Shown: piece after piece, positions 8,075 through 16,526 of the stretch
Layout of the letters: every line of letters begins with the position of its first letter
Position numbering within the stretch: the stretch's first letter is position 1
Made by a program: the position numbers and the translations under genes
Notes under the pieces: model-generated
What the model was told of the DNA's origin: nothing
Seen by the model: the letters and a program-made list of their open reading frames with translations, nothing else
Database searches by the model: none
Origin: an uncultured Desulfobulbus sp.
Lineage (GTDB): Bacteria > Desulfobacterota > Desulfobulbia > Desulfobulbales > Desulfobulbaceae
Direction of reading: 5' to 3'
Length of the DNA stretch: 64,000 bases
Assembly (NCBI RefSeq): GCF_963665445.1
Contig: NZ_OY762276.1
Location: forward strand, 900,001-964,000

Positions 8075-8100
8075 AGGCAGGATCACTCTCCTGCCTTTTT
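8075..8100 (+). terminator. Rho-independent terminator after darP
   Basis: AGGCAGGA (8075-8082) pairs perfectly with TCCTGCCT (8089-8096) across a six-base loop and runs into a T tract at 8096-8100. The 3' end of the convergent flavoprotein gene lies inside the hairpin, so the last codons of that gene double as part of the terminator. Confidence 0.85.
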
Positions 8101-8997
8101 CAGTTTGCGGGCATAGGTGGCGGCTTCCATGCCGGCAACGCAGCCTTCGCCCACGGCCTTGGCCATCTGGTAAGGGGGGCCGACGATATCGCCGGCGGCA
8201 TAGATGCCGGGGATGTTGGTTTCCTGTTTCCGGTTCGCCTGGATATATTTAAAGGTTTCGTTGTCGAGTTGGACCCCGACCTGCGTGGCCAGCTCCAGCG
8301 CTCCCTTGGAACCGAGTTCGATGAAGATCCCTTCGGTCTCCATGCTCGAACCGTCAACGAGCTTGAGTGAGGTGACCACCCGATCTCCTTCGATTTGTTC
8401 AACCGAGCTTTTGATCCACTCCACCTTGCTTGCCGTCAGCCGGTCCAACAGCTCCTGGGAGACATTCAAATCCTCGGCCACCAGATAGACTTTGGCCGCA
8501 TAATCAAGAAGGGTCAGTGCACCATCGACGGCGGCACTCCGGTCGCCGGTGACAGTGACGGTGGCGCCACGGTAGAAGTTGGCATCGCAGTCAACACAGT
8601 AGGAGACGCCTCGGCCGGTCAGATCCTTTTCCCCGGGCACCCCGAGTTTTTTCTTGGAGACGCCCATGGAGAAGATCATCGCCCGCGCCTGCACGCTGCG
8701 GCCGCTCTCCAACTCCAGTTCAAAAAGATCCCCCTCCTGGCCCACCTTCAAGACATCCTCCGGCGACCATTCGGCGCCAAAGGATTGTGCCTGCATCAAA
8801 CCGGTGTTGAGCAGGTCCGCTCCCTGGGTAATGCCGGCGACAAAGGCATAGTTTTCGATATGAGCCCCATAGAGGGCGGAATTTTCAATACGACCGAGGA
8901 CCAGTACGGAGGTCTTTTTTCGGGAGGCGTGGATGGCGGCCTGAATACCCGCCGGGCCAACTCCGATAATGACCACGTCATACAACTGTCCAGACAT
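8083..8997 (-). CDS. Thioredoxin reductase-like FAD/NAD(P) oxidoreductase
   Basis: The 304-residue flavoprotein has the two-dinucleotide-fold layout of thioredoxin reductases. FAD binding is by GVGPAGIQAA (about 11-20), the redox pair is CVDC (about 140), and the FAD-anchoring end reads IYAAGDIVGPPYQMAKAVGEG. The NAD(P) motif is degenerate: VTGDRSAAVDGAL stands where GGGxSA is usual, so cofactor choice is uncertain and the electron donor may differ from NADPH. The start at 8997 is supported by AAGGAGTCACAA upstream; the open frame continues 49 codons further without a ribosome site. No thioredoxin gene is adjacent. Ferredoxin- or F420-type reductases of this fold are alternatives. Confidence 0.8.
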   Translation of the reverse strand: MSGQLYDVVIIGVGPAGIQAAIHASRKKTSVLVLGRIENSALYGAHIENYAFVAGITQGADLLNTGLMQAQSFGAEWSPEDVLKVGQEGDLFELELESGRSVQARAMIFSMGVSKKKLGVPGEKDLTGRGVSYCVDCDANFYRGATVTVTGDRSAAVDGALTLLDYAAKVYLVAEDLNVSQELLDRLTASKVEWIKSSVEQIEGDRVVTSLKLVDGSSMETEGIFIELGSKGALELATQVGVQLDNETFKYIQANRKQETNIPGIYAAGDIVGPPYQMAKAVGEGCVAGMEAATYARKLKKAGE

Positions 8998-9092
8998 TTG
9001 TGACTCCTTGGTTGTGGTGAAAGCGTACTCTTCTGTTTTTCTTGGTTTGCAAAACGAACTCAAAAGATTTGTACAATATCTCGAGATCGAGG

Positions 9093-9121
9093 TCGACAGA
9101 TTTATGAAATTCGTATATAAT
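9093..9121 (+). promoter_or_regulatory. Sigma-70-type promoter for the tol operon
   Basis: TCGACA (9093-9098, five of six matches) and a perfect TATAAT (9116-9121) are separated by 17 bp. Predicted start is near 9128, leaving an untranslated leader of about 230 bases before tolQ. The rest of the 357-bp gap (8998-9354) shows no ORF that I can support. Confidence 0.55.
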
Positions 9122-9354
9122 TTTGGGTCATTGTGTTCATTCACTCCGAACGGTGCATTCCTGCATCCACGGGTAAATCGCTATGGTATAACCATGTCTT
9201 CGGCCCGACTGCACATTTTGCCGAAACCGGCCGCCAGCAGTCTTCACAAGGGCCCCAATTCCAAATACGTTTTTACTTTGTACGCAGTGCACTCGGCATT
9301 GTTGCCCTCGGCTTTAGAGGGGCGAAATCGGTTAATTCAACTTAAAGGAACGTC

Positions 9355-10047
9355 GTGGATTTATCTATTCTCAAAATAATGATGCATGCCGGGATAATGG
9401 GCAAGCTGATCATGGGGATCCTGCTCATTTTCTCCATCGGCTCCTGGTCCATCGTGATCATGAAGTTTATTATGTGCCGACGGGCGCAGAATGCCTCGCT
9501 GGATTTTCTTGACGCCTTTTGGGACAGCAAAACCCTCAACGAGGCCTATGAGGCGGCGAAGGAATATTCCCTGAGCCCCGAGGCCACGGTGTTTGTCGCC
9601 GGGTATACCGAACTCAAGAAGATCTCCGCCGCGCGCAGCACCGGGCAAACGCCGCCGACCCTGGAAGGGCAGTTGGCCACCATGGAGAATCTCAAGCGGG
9701 CGGTACGCAAGGCACAGGTCCTGGAGTCCGACCGGCTGGCGAGCTCGCTGGGCGTCCTCGCCACCACCGGCAGCGCTACCCCCTTTATCGGACTGTTTGG
9801 AACGGTCTGGGGTATCATGGCCTCGTTTCAGAATATCGGCGAGCGCGGTTCCGCATCGCTTGCGGTCGTCGCCCCGGGTATCTCCGAGGCGCTGATCGCC
9901 ACAGCGGCCGGTCTGGCGGTCGCCATCCCCGCGGTTATTTTCTACAACTATTTTTCCAACCGGGTTGCTGAGTTCGAGTCCAATGTCGAGAGCTTCAGTA
10001 CCGATTTCATCAACCTGATCGAGCGTGATATCCTTACCAGGGGCTGA
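9355..10047 (+). CDS. tolQ: TolQ, proton channel subunit of the Tol-Pal system
   Basis: A MotA/TolQ/ExbB family inner-membrane protein of 230 residues. The first membrane helix lies at about 13-38 (MGKLIMGILLIFSIGSWSI), followed by a cytoplasmic loop. Two more helices follow at about 135-165 (ATTGSATPFIGLFGTVWGIM) and 175-205 (APGISEALIATAAGLAVAIP). The conserved TPFIGLFGTVWG and ISEALIATA motifs are intact. With TolR it uses the proton gradient to energise TolA. The start is a GTG at 9355 with AAAGGAA eight bases upstream. It is the first gene of the tolQ-tolR-tolA-tolB-cpoB operon. Confidence 0.95.
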   Translation: MDLSILKIMMHAGIMGKLIMGILLIFSIGSWSIVIMKFIMCRRAQNASLDFLDAFWDSKTLNEAYEAAKEYSLSPEATVFVAGYTELKKISAARSTGQTPPTLEGQLATMENLKRAVRKAQVLESDRLASSLGVLATTGSATPFIGLFGTVWGIMASFQNIGERGSASLAVVAPGISEALIATAAGLAVAIPAVIFYNYFSNRVAEFESNVESFSTDFINLIERDILTRG

Positions 10048-10050
10048 TCT

Positions 10051-10473
10051 ATGGGACCGATAGGAAACAGACAGGGCGGCCGGAGGGTTATGGCGGATAT
10101 CAACGTGACCCCGTTGGTCGACGTCATGCTTGTTCTGCTGATCATCTTCATGGTCACCGCGCCGATGATGACCCAGGGGCTTGAGGTGGAATTGCCCGAG
10201 GCGACCACCAAGGCCCTGGAGCAGCAGGAGGAACCCCTGGTGGTCACCATCACCAAAGAGGGGGAGGTCTTTCTCAAAAAGGAGAAGATGACACCGGAAC
10301 TGCTCCAGGAACGGCTTTCGGCCATGCCTGCGGAAGTGAAAAAGGAAGGGATCTTCCTGCGGGCGGATAAGAGTATTGCCTACGGCGTGGTCACCTCGAC
10401 CATGGCCGATATTCATGCTGCCGGTTTCGACAAGCTGGGGATGATCACCGTCCCTGCTGAAAAAGAGAAGTAA
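10051..10473 (+). CDS. tolR: TolR, Tol-Pal system inner-membrane protein
   Basis: The 140-residue ExbD/TolR protein begins just after tolQ. It has a short basic cytoplasmic N-terminus, one membrane helix (about 22-42) containing the essential Asp of NVTPLVDVMLVLLIIFM, and a periplasmic domain. It forms the stator with TolQ and couples proton flow to TolA movement. Length and motif are normal. The ATG at 10051 lies three bases after the tolQ stop, so translation is probably coupled. Confidence 0.95.
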   Translation: MGPIGNRQGGRRVMADINVTPLVDVMLVLLIIFMVTAPMMTQGLEVELPEATTKALEQQEEPLVVTITKEGEVFLKKEKMTPELLQERLSAMPAEVKKEGIFLRADKSIAYGVVTSTMADIHAAGFDKLGMITVPAEKEK

Positions 10474-10493
10474 GAGGGGCTAAGGCGGCAATC

Positions 10494-11696
10494 GTGCGCT
10501 ACACGGAAATTGAATTTCTGCTCCATCAACAGGAGGAGGATGGTCGCTGGGGCCTGGCCATCGGCCTGGCGGTCTGTGTTCATCTGGCCATTGTTCTCAC
10601 CCTGTTTTTCTCGCCCTCGCTGTTCACGACCAAACCCATCGTCGAAGAGGTGGTTTCGGTGAGCCTGGTGACCTTGCCCGAGGCAGGTGGCAGTGGCGGA
10701 GCACCGTCCCCGCCGGCTGCGGCCAAACCTGCGAAACCCGCCAAACCTGCCGCGACCCAACCCTCGTCACCGCCACCGCCTCCCAAGGCCGTGGAGCCGC
10801 CGAAACCTGTGGCTCCGCCCGAGCCGGTTTCGCCTCCGCCGACCCCCAAGGAGAAGGTCGCGGTGAAACCGGAGCCTGCGCCAGAACCTGCACCGGAACC
10901 GGTGTCCATTGCCGAGCCGATCCAGGCCAAAAATCCGATTTCCCTGGCTCCGACCAAACGCAAGGTCAAAAAGGCCCAGGATACGCGTCTGGACGAAGAA
11001 AAGGTCAAGATCCGTAAGCAGGAGGAGCAGGAGCAGCGTAACAAAGAAGAGCTGGCCCAGCGAAAGAAGGAAGAGCAGGAGCTGCAGAAAAAGATCGAGG
11101 AACGCAAGCGTCTTGCCGACGCACGCAAACTGGAAGAGCAGGAGTTGCAAAAGAAGCTCGAGGAGCGCAAAAGGGAAGCGGAACGGAAAAAGGCGCAGAC
11201 CAAGGCCCGCCTCGATCAGATACGGGCTGAAAACGAGGCCCGTGCCGCCGCTGCCGAGGCTCGAGAGCTTGCTGCCCAGGCCAATGCCGCCGCTGCCGCC
11301 CTGGCCTCTGCCCGGGAGGCTGTTGGTCGTCAGAACGCCGCCATGGAAGGGGCGCTGAACAAGTCCGGCTCCGGCGGTCGCGCCGCAGCGCAGAATATTG
11401 TCGGCCAGAGTTATATCAACTCGGTACTTGCCCGCATCAAGGGGTATTGGAAACTTCCGGACACGCGCCTATGGGATTCCAGTCTCTATGCCAATGTGGT
11501 GATCACCCTCAACCGGCAGGGTGGGTTGGTCAGTATCAGGTTTGATCGTCGCTCCGGCGATCCCCAATTTGACCAGATGGTGGAAAAAACCATCCATCGG
11601 GCCATCCCCATGCCGGCCTTCCCGGCCTTGATGACCGGGGATACGGTTGAGGTCGGCGGAAATTTCAACGTGCGCGAACTGGCAAAGATGCGCTAA
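10494..11696 (+). CDS. tolA: TolA-like energy-transducing protein with TonB-type C-terminus
   Basis: A 400-residue TolA homologue by layout and position. A single N-terminal membrane helix at about 20-42 anchors it. It is followed by a Pro/Ala-rich stretch (about 65-140) and a long Lys/Glu/Arg-rich coiled coil (about 150-270). A globular C-terminal domain (about 300-400) carries the TonB_C-like sequence YWKLPDTRLWDSSLYANVVI and GGLVSIRFDRRSGD. It transmits TolQR energy across the periplasm to TolB and the outer membrane. The start is a GTG at 10494. Proline- and charge-rich repeats make the middle part poorly alignable, so calling it TolA rather than TonB depends on gene order. Confidence 0.9.
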   Translation: MRYTEIEFLLHQQEEDGRWGLAIGLAVCVHLAIVLTLFFSPSLFTTKPIVEEVVSVSLVTLPEAGGSGGAPSPPAAAKPAKPAKPAATQPSSPPPPPKAVEPPKPVAPPEPVSPPPTPKEKVAVKPEPAPEPAPEPVSIAEPIQAKNPISLAPTKRKVKKAQDTRLDEEKVKIRKQEEQEQRNKEELAQRKKEEQELQKKIEERKRLADARKLEEQELQKKLEERKREAERKKAQTKARLDQIRAENEARAAAAEARELAAQANAAAAALASAREAVGRQNAAMEGALNKSGSGGRAAAQNIVGQSYINSVLARIKGYWKLPDTRLWDSSLYANVVITLNRQGGLVSIRFDRRSGDPQFDQMVEKTIHRAIPMPAFPALMTGDTVEVGGNFNVRELAKMR

Positions 11697-11846
11697 GATA
11701 ACTCTTTCAATGCACAAGAAGATCCAATAGGATACAGTCGCACAACCTGTACCCTGCATGTATTTGTAGATAGGCAGAAAAGATTACCCGCCTTTTCTGC
11801 GTTGATTTGATAACACAACAAACCGTCTCCAATTGTTGAGAGCCCT

Positions 11847-13130
11847 ATGATGCGCAAACAAAACATTTCCTTGGTCGTTTTGCTGGCAGGTGTCCTGCTC
11901 AGTTTTCTGCTGCCTCAATCCAGCCGGGCGGAGGGGCAAACCTACTACGACATTTCCGCCTCGGATGTACGGAAGATCATGCTTGCCGTGCCCACCTTTG
12001 CCGGGAGCGGCAGCCAGGGATCGGCCGTGGCCAAACTGCTGAGTAAAGGGCTTGACCTGCATGGCTTTATCGGGGTGGTCGATCCCAGTCGCTACGGCGG
12101 CAACCGCGAGGCGGACTGGAAGACTGTCGGTGCGGACTATGTGGTGCTCGGCCAGGTGAATGCCGACCCTGCCGGCGTTATGATCGAGGGGCAGATTCTT
12201 GATGTGGCCAGCAACAAACTCCTGGCGGGGCGCCGCTACCGCGGTTCAGCCGCCCAGCTCGAGGATATGACCCTGCGTCTGTGCGACGCGTTGATTCAGG
12301 ATTTCACGGGAGAACCTGGCGTGGCCCGCACCCGTATCGCCTTTATCTCCGATGGGACCGGGCGCAAGGAAGTCTATGTCAGCGATATTCTGGGAATGCA
12401 TCCGCGACAAATCACCAGGCATCGCGCCCTTTGCGTCGCCCCCCGGTTTACGCCCGATGGCAACCATCTGACCTATTCCAGCTATCATCGTGGCAATCAG
12501 GACCTGTACATCACCGATCTTCGTCAGAGTCAGGCAACCCGGGCGATTTCCCGGCGCAAGGGGCTGAATCTGGCGCCGGCCTTTTCCCCCAATGGCGGCA
12601 GGATGATCATCACCTTGAGTAAAGACGGCAATCCCGATCTTTTTGCCATGGATATGAATGGTACTATATTGGGGCAGCTGACTTCGGGCAGCGGCATTAA
12701 CGTTTCCGCCTCTTTTTCACCGGATGGTCGATCAATCGCCTTTGTCTCCGACCGCAGCGGCAAGCCCAACGTATATGTCATGTCCGCCGGTGGCGGCTCG
12801 GCCAAGCGGCTCACCTTCAAGTGTTCGGAAAACAGCGAGCCTGCTTGGTCGCCCAAGGGGGATGAGATTGCCTTCACCGGACTCATCGGCGGGCAGTATC
12901 AGTTGTTTGTCATGGATACCAACGGCGGCAACGTTCGTCAGATAACCAACGGTGGCGGAAATTTCGAATCCCCGACCTGGGCGCCCGATGGACGGCTGCT
13001 GGCTGTGACCCGGAAAGGGGGCAGCAGTTCCGAGCTCTGTGTTGTCAGTAAAAACGGCAAGGATGTTCGTGTGCTGTTTCCCCTGCGGGGCAACCAGTCC
13101 TACCCCCAGTGGTCGGGGCGTCTTCCCTGA
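11847..13130 (+). CDS. tolB: TolB, periplasmic beta-propeller protein
   Basis: The 427-residue TolB has a signal peptide (about 1-28, ending SRAEG), an N-terminal alpha/beta domain (about 35-165) and a C-terminal six-bladed propeller made of WD40-like repeats. Repeat signatures such as RFTPDGNHLTYSSY, FSPDGRSIAFVSDRSG and WSPKGDEIAFTG occur at about 40-residue spacing. TolB binds Pal and other partners in the periplasm during outer-membrane constriction. It lies 150 bp after tolA; the gap has no ORF. Domain order and length are normal for the family. Confidence 0.95.
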   Translation: MMRKQNISLVVLLAGVLLSFLLPQSSRAEGQTYYDISASDVRKIMLAVPTFAGSGSQGSAVAKLLSKGLDLHGFIGVVDPSRYGGNREADWKTVGADYVVLGQVNADPAGVMIEGQILDVASNKLLAGRRYRGSAAQLEDMTLRLCDALIQDFTGEPGVARTRIAFISDGTGRKEVYVSDILGMHPRQITRHRALCVAPRFTPDGNHLTYSSYHRGNQDLYITDLRQSQATRAISRRKGLNLAPAFSPNGGRMIITLSKDGNPDLFAMDMNGTILGQLTSGSGINVSASFSPDGRSIAFVSDRSGKPNVYVMSAGGGSAKRLTFKCSENSEPAWSPKGDEIAFTGLIGGQYQLFVMDTNGGNVRQITNGGGNFESPTWAPDGRLLAVTRKGGSSSELCVVSKNGKDVRVLFPLRGNQSYPQWSGRLP

Positions 13131-13223
13131 CCGCCTTTGCCCCGGAGACTGGACCATGCCCTTATCAGTGTGCGCGGGTGCTCGATTTTCGGCATCCGCA
13201 TTGCGTAGAGAGGAGGTTACCCT

Positions 13224-14339
13224 ATGAAGACACTTGGCACCCTTGCGCTGGCCGGATGTTCGCTCGTTCTGCTGACCCAATGCGCTTCTCAAGATGATGT
13301 ACAGAGTTTGCAATACCAGCTTCGGGCGGTCAACCAGAAGCTGGAAAATGTGAAGAGTACCACGGTCAACCAGATGCAGCAGCGTCAGGCCAGTTCGGTC
13401 AGCAAAATTGACCAGATGGAAGACGAGGCCATGCGTATTCGTTCCAGCCTGGAGGAGAATTCCTCGCAAACCATGCAGTTTCGCGAACAGGTCAACCAGA
13501 ATATCGCCAACCTGCAGGCTGCAGTGGACAACAACCGCAAAGAATCGGATGCCAAAGTTTCCGAACTCAATCAGCGCGTCAGCGTGCTTGAGGAAAAACT
13601 GGCCACGGTGGTGCAGAATTTCACCAGGATCCAGCAGGACCGGATCGCCGATGCCGAACGCAAGGCCAAGGCCGCCGCGGAGAGGGCCGAGGCTGCAAAA
13701 CAGCGGGCTGCGGCCGCCAGTACCGTGACCAGAGTTACACCGCAATCAACCCCATCCAGCCAGGGGGCCGGGAGCATGGTCCGTGTGAGCCCTTCGGGAA
13801 AAAAGACCCGAATAGCGGTCCCGAAGAGTGAAGAGGTTCCCTCGACACGAAAGGTCAGTGCGGCCTCCACCGAACCCCCGGTTGAAGCCAGTGCACCGGT
13901 CAAAACCGTGGCAACCAGCAGGGCCCCTGCCCCTGAAAAGGCAAGCGTTCCAGAAAAGTCGAGCGCTACCTCCGGCGCAGATCCCTTTTCCAAGGGGATG
14001 AACGAGTATAAAGGCAAGAACTACAAGGCCGCCTATAAATCCTTTGAGCAGTCGTTGTCCTCCGACCCCACCGGATCCCAGGCCGGGAAAATCCTCTATT
14101 ACATGGGAGAATCTCTCTACAATCAAGGGGAATATGATCTTGCCATCCTTGATTATCAGAAGGTTATTTCCAATCACAGCAAGGATTCTCACACCCCGAG
14201 TGCACTGCTGAAACAGGGGATGGCTTTTGAAAAGCTGACCGACAACGAGACCGCCAAGATCATTTATAAGAAGCTGATCAACGATCATCCCGGCAGCACC
14301 GAAGCCTCGCAGGCCAAAGACCGGTTGAAAAAATTGTAA
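13224..14339 (+). CDS. cpoB: CpoB/YbgF-like Tol-Pal accessory protein, predicted lipoprotein
   Basis: A 371-residue protein with an N-terminal coiled coil (about 30-155), a Pro/Ser/Ala-rich linker (about 165-255) and a C-terminal TPR domain. TPR sequences include NEYKGKNYKAAYKSFEQSL and a following GESLYNQGEYDLAILDYQK, ending with DRLKKL as in YbgF. CpoB coordinates peptidoglycan synthesis with outer-membrane constriction in E. coli. Here the signal sequence ends in a lipobox (LLTQC, Cys at about 19), so the protein is probably lipid-anchored rather than soluble. The start has GAGGAGGTTACCCT upstream. No pal gene lies between tolB and this gene. Confidence 0.85.
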   Translation: MKTLGTLALAGCSLVLLTQCASQDDVQSLQYQLRAVNQKLENVKSTTVNQMQQRQASSVSKIDQMEDEAMRIRSSLEENSSQTMQFREQVNQNIANLQAAVDNNRKESDAKVSELNQRVSVLEEKLATVVQNFTRIQQDRIADAERKAKAAAERAEAAKQRAAAASTVTRVTPQSTPSSQGAGSMVRVSPSGKKTRIAVPKSEEVPSTRKVSAASTEPPVEASAPVKTVATSRAPAPEKASVPEKSSATSGADPFSKGMNEYKGKNYKAAYKSFEQSLSSDPTGSQAGKILYYMGESLYNQGEYDLAILDYQKVISNHSKDSHTPSALLKQGMAFEKLTDNETAKIIYKKLINDHPGSTEASQAKDRLKKL

Positions 14340-14348
14340 GCAGTCCTC

Positions 14349-15128
14349 TTGGCCGCCGTTAAAAAGCAACGGCTGGACGCGCTCCTGGTGAGGCGCGGTC
14401 TGGCCGAGGACATCGAGACCGCGCGCAGACTGATTGGGGCCGGTGTGGTGCTGATCAATGAGATGGTCAATGACAAGGTCGGCGCGCAGGTAGCCGCTGA
14501 TGCCACCATCAAGGTGAAGACCGGACGGCGCTATGTGAGCCGGGGTGGGGATAAGCTGGAATCTGCGCTCACGGCACTGCCCCTTGACCCCACCGGTCTG
14601 ATCTGTGCCGATATTGGCAGTTCCACCGGCGGGTTCAGTGACTGTCTGCTCCAGCATGGGGCGCAAAAACTGTACTGCGTCGACGTCGGCTACGGGCTGC
14701 TCGACTGGAAACTGCGTAGTGATGCGCGGGTGGTGGTCATTGAACGGACCAATGCCCGGTACCTGAGCCGGGAACATATTCCGACACCGATTGATCTGGC
14801 CGTGATCGATGCCTCGTTTATCTCTCTTGAACCCCTGCTGCCGCCGCTGATTCCACTTTTTGGGGAGCATCCGGTGCGTATTCTCGCCCTGGTCAAGCCG
14901 CAGTTTCAACTCCCCCGTGAACTGATTGAACGAGGGGGCGTGGTGACCGATGCACAGCTCCATCGACAGGCCCTGGCCATGGTGGAGGGGTTTGGGCACG
15001 AGTTGGGATTGCACTGCGCCAGGATAGTGCCTTCATGCGTCCGCGGCACCAAGGGCAACCAAGAATTTTTTATGCTCCTCACCGGGATGACGGCTGGGGA
15101 GCCAGATGAAATGAACATCGGGGAATAG
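14349..15128 (+). CDS. tlyA: TlyA-family rRNA 2'-O-methyltransferase / hemolysin A
   Basis: The 259-residue protein has an S4 RNA-binding domain at about 7-65 (RLDALLVRRGLAEDIETARR) joined to an FtsJ-type Rossmann methyltransferase domain. The SAM motif is CADIGSSTGGFSDCLL (about 88-103), and the conserved LVKPQFQ segment is at about 184. TlyA methylates 16S and 23S rRNA cytidines in some bacteria. The best start is a TTG at 14349, nine bases after the cpoB stop, and no strong ribosome site is seen. Gene order suggests cotranscription with cpoB and the SH3 protein. Its rRNA target here is inferred from family members. Confidence 0.85.
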   Translation: MAAVKKQRLDALLVRRGLAEDIETARRLIGAGVVLINEMVNDKVGAQVAADATIKVKTGRRYVSRGGDKLESALTALPLDPTGLICADIGSSTGGFSDCLLQHGAQKLYCVDVGYGLLDWKLRSDARVVVIERTNARYLSREHIPTPIDLAVIDASFISLEPLLPPLIPLFGEHPVRILALVKPQFQLPRELIERGGVVTDAQLHRQALAMVEGFGHELGLHCARIVPSCVRGTKGNQEFFMLLTGMTAGEPDEMNIGE

Positions 15129-15140
15129 GAGACGGAAGGA

Positions 15141-15590
15141 ATGACGGGTTTGTTGCTGAGAAAAATTTTATGGACATTGGCGGGGTCGCTTTTGCTGGTC
15201 CCAACGCTGTGGGCGGCCGAGTATATGAGCGTTGCCCGCGATGGCATCAACATTCGTTCCGGTCCAGGAACCAACTCGGATGTGCTTTTTGAACTGCCGC
15301 TGGGATACCCGCTTGAAGTCATCGGCCGTGAAGGCCAGTGGATCAAGGTGATGGATTATGAAGGCGATAAAGGCTATGTCATCGAGAGTCTCTTGAGCAA
15401 GACACCCTACGTCGTGGTCAAGACCAAGGAGGGCAACGTCCGCAGCGGCCCCAGCACCAAGGATGCAGTGGTCGGCAACGTCACCAAGGATGTCATCTTT
15501 AAAAAGGTGGAAGAAAAGGGTGATTGGATCAAGGTCAGCCATCCCCAGTTGAACGGATGGGTTCACAAAACCCTGGTCTGGCCGAACTGA
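15141..15590 (+). CDS. Secreted tandem SH3-domain protein
   Basis: This 149-residue protein has an N-terminal signal peptide (about 1-26, ending LWAA) and two bacterial SH3 domains: INIRSGPGTNSDVLFELPLG (about 37-56) and GNVRSGPSTKDAVVGNVTKD (about 98-117), each ending in a Trp-containing strand. Bacterial SH3 domains often bind peptidoglycan or act in envelope assembly. The exact ligand is unknown. The gene is 12 bp after tlyA with a GGAAGGA ribosome site and is closed by a strong terminator, so it ends the tol-tlyA transcription unit. Confidence 0.8.
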   Translation: MTGLLLRKILWTLAGSLLLVPTLWAAEYMSVARDGINIRSGPGTNSDVLFELPLGYPLEVIGREGQWIKVMDYEGDKGYVIESLLSKTPYVVVKTKEGNVRSGPSTKDAVVGNVTKDVIFKKVEEKGDWIKVSHPQLNGWVHKTLVWPN

Positions 15591-15643
15591 AGGATTTTTG
15601 CGATTTTTTCAGGCAAATAGATTTTTCCGGGTTACGGGTAAAG

Positions 15644-15677
15644 AAAAGGCGCTGCAGTCTCACTGCAGCGCCTTTTT
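15644..15677. terminator. Bidirectional intrinsic terminator
   Basis: The 15-bp stem 15644-15658 pairs with 15662-15676 around the three-base loop CTC. The A-rich left arm and T-rich right arm make it usable from both sides. It sits between the SH3 gene and the convergent CoA-transferase subunit B gene. Confidence 0.9.
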
Positions 15678-15694
15678 CCGTGGAGGCGCTTCCT

Positions 15695-16513
15695 TTACCC
15701 TTGCTTCACTTTGGGGATAAAGATTGCGTCAGGGTCGAGCACGTCATGAATGAAGTGTAACTCCTCGCGGGTTGGGGGAAGGGTGTCCCCGTTCACCCGG
15801 GAGACGTCGAGGTCGAACTGGCAGAGATCCCTGATTTCCGCTACGGTCTTGCCGGGATGGCAGGTGTCCAGGTACATGTGGCCGTCGTGTGCATCGAAGC
15901 GGAACACCCCGGCCGTACTGATGATGGCCGAGGGGCCGCCGCGGAAGGCGGCCCCGTAGAGCTCCCGCCGGTGGACCCACTCGCCGCCCGGCCATCGCTT
16001 CACCCGCCAGCCGGGACTGGTGATATAGCTCACCTGCTCGACGAACCGCCGCTTTTCATGCACCATGATGAACACCGTGCGCCGGGCAAAGGAGTTGATG
16101 TCAGGGTTGCCGCCGCTGCCGGTGAGGCGCAACTCGGGATCGAGATAGTTGCCGATGCAGGTGGTGTTGACGTTACCGTACTGATCCACCTCGGCTCCGC
16201 CCAGGTATCCTAGATCCACATAGCCGCGTTGGGCAATGGAAAAAGCGTCGTAGAGACCCGAGGATCGTGAGGCGCCGGATTCGCAGCGGGCATCGCCCAC
16301 CGAGGTCGGCAGTTCCGGCGGGCGTCCGTCCAGGGTCCCGGCCTCGAAGATCAGTTTCAGGTTCGGGGCATGGGTCTTCTGCGCCAGCATGATGGCCACC
16401 ATGGGCAGGCCGGTCCCGGCGAAAACAATCTCATTGTCCTGCACCTCGCGTGAGGCAGCGCAGCACAGCAGGTCCGCCAGATTATATTCTTCGGGCGATG
16501 CGTAATTGCTCAT
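15695..16513 (-). CDS. gctB: CoA-transferase subunit B (glutaconate CoA-transferase-like)
   Basis: The 272-residue protein matches the beta subunit of family I CoA-transferases such as glutaconate or 3-oxoacid CoA-transferase. The segment LIFEAGTLDGRPPELP (about 54-69) carries the acidic residue expected at the active site, followed by GYVDLGYLGGAEVDQYGNVN (about 98-117), a conserved glycine-rich loop. It works with the adjacent subunit A to move CoA between a carboxylate and an acyl-CoA. A GGAGA-type ribosome site precedes the ATG. The true acid substrate cannot be read from sequence; operon context suggests short-chain or dicarboxylic acids. It is the last gene of the operon and ends before the shared terminator. 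Confidence 0.8.
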   Translation of the reverse strand: MSNYASPEEYNLADLLCCAASREVQDNEIVFAGTGLPMVAIMLAQKTHAPNLKLIFEAGTLDGRPPELPTSVGDARCESGASRSSGLYDAFSIAQRGYVDLGYLGGAEVDQYGNVNTTCIGNYLDPELRLTGSGGNPDINSFARRTVFIMVHEKRRFVEQVSYITSPGWRVKRWPGGEWVHRRELYGAAFRGGPSAIISTAGVFRFDAHDGHMYLDTCHPGKTVAEIRDLCQFDLDVSRVNGDTLPPTREELHFIHDVLDPDAIFIPKVKQG

Positions 16514-16526
16514 GATTCTCTCCCTC

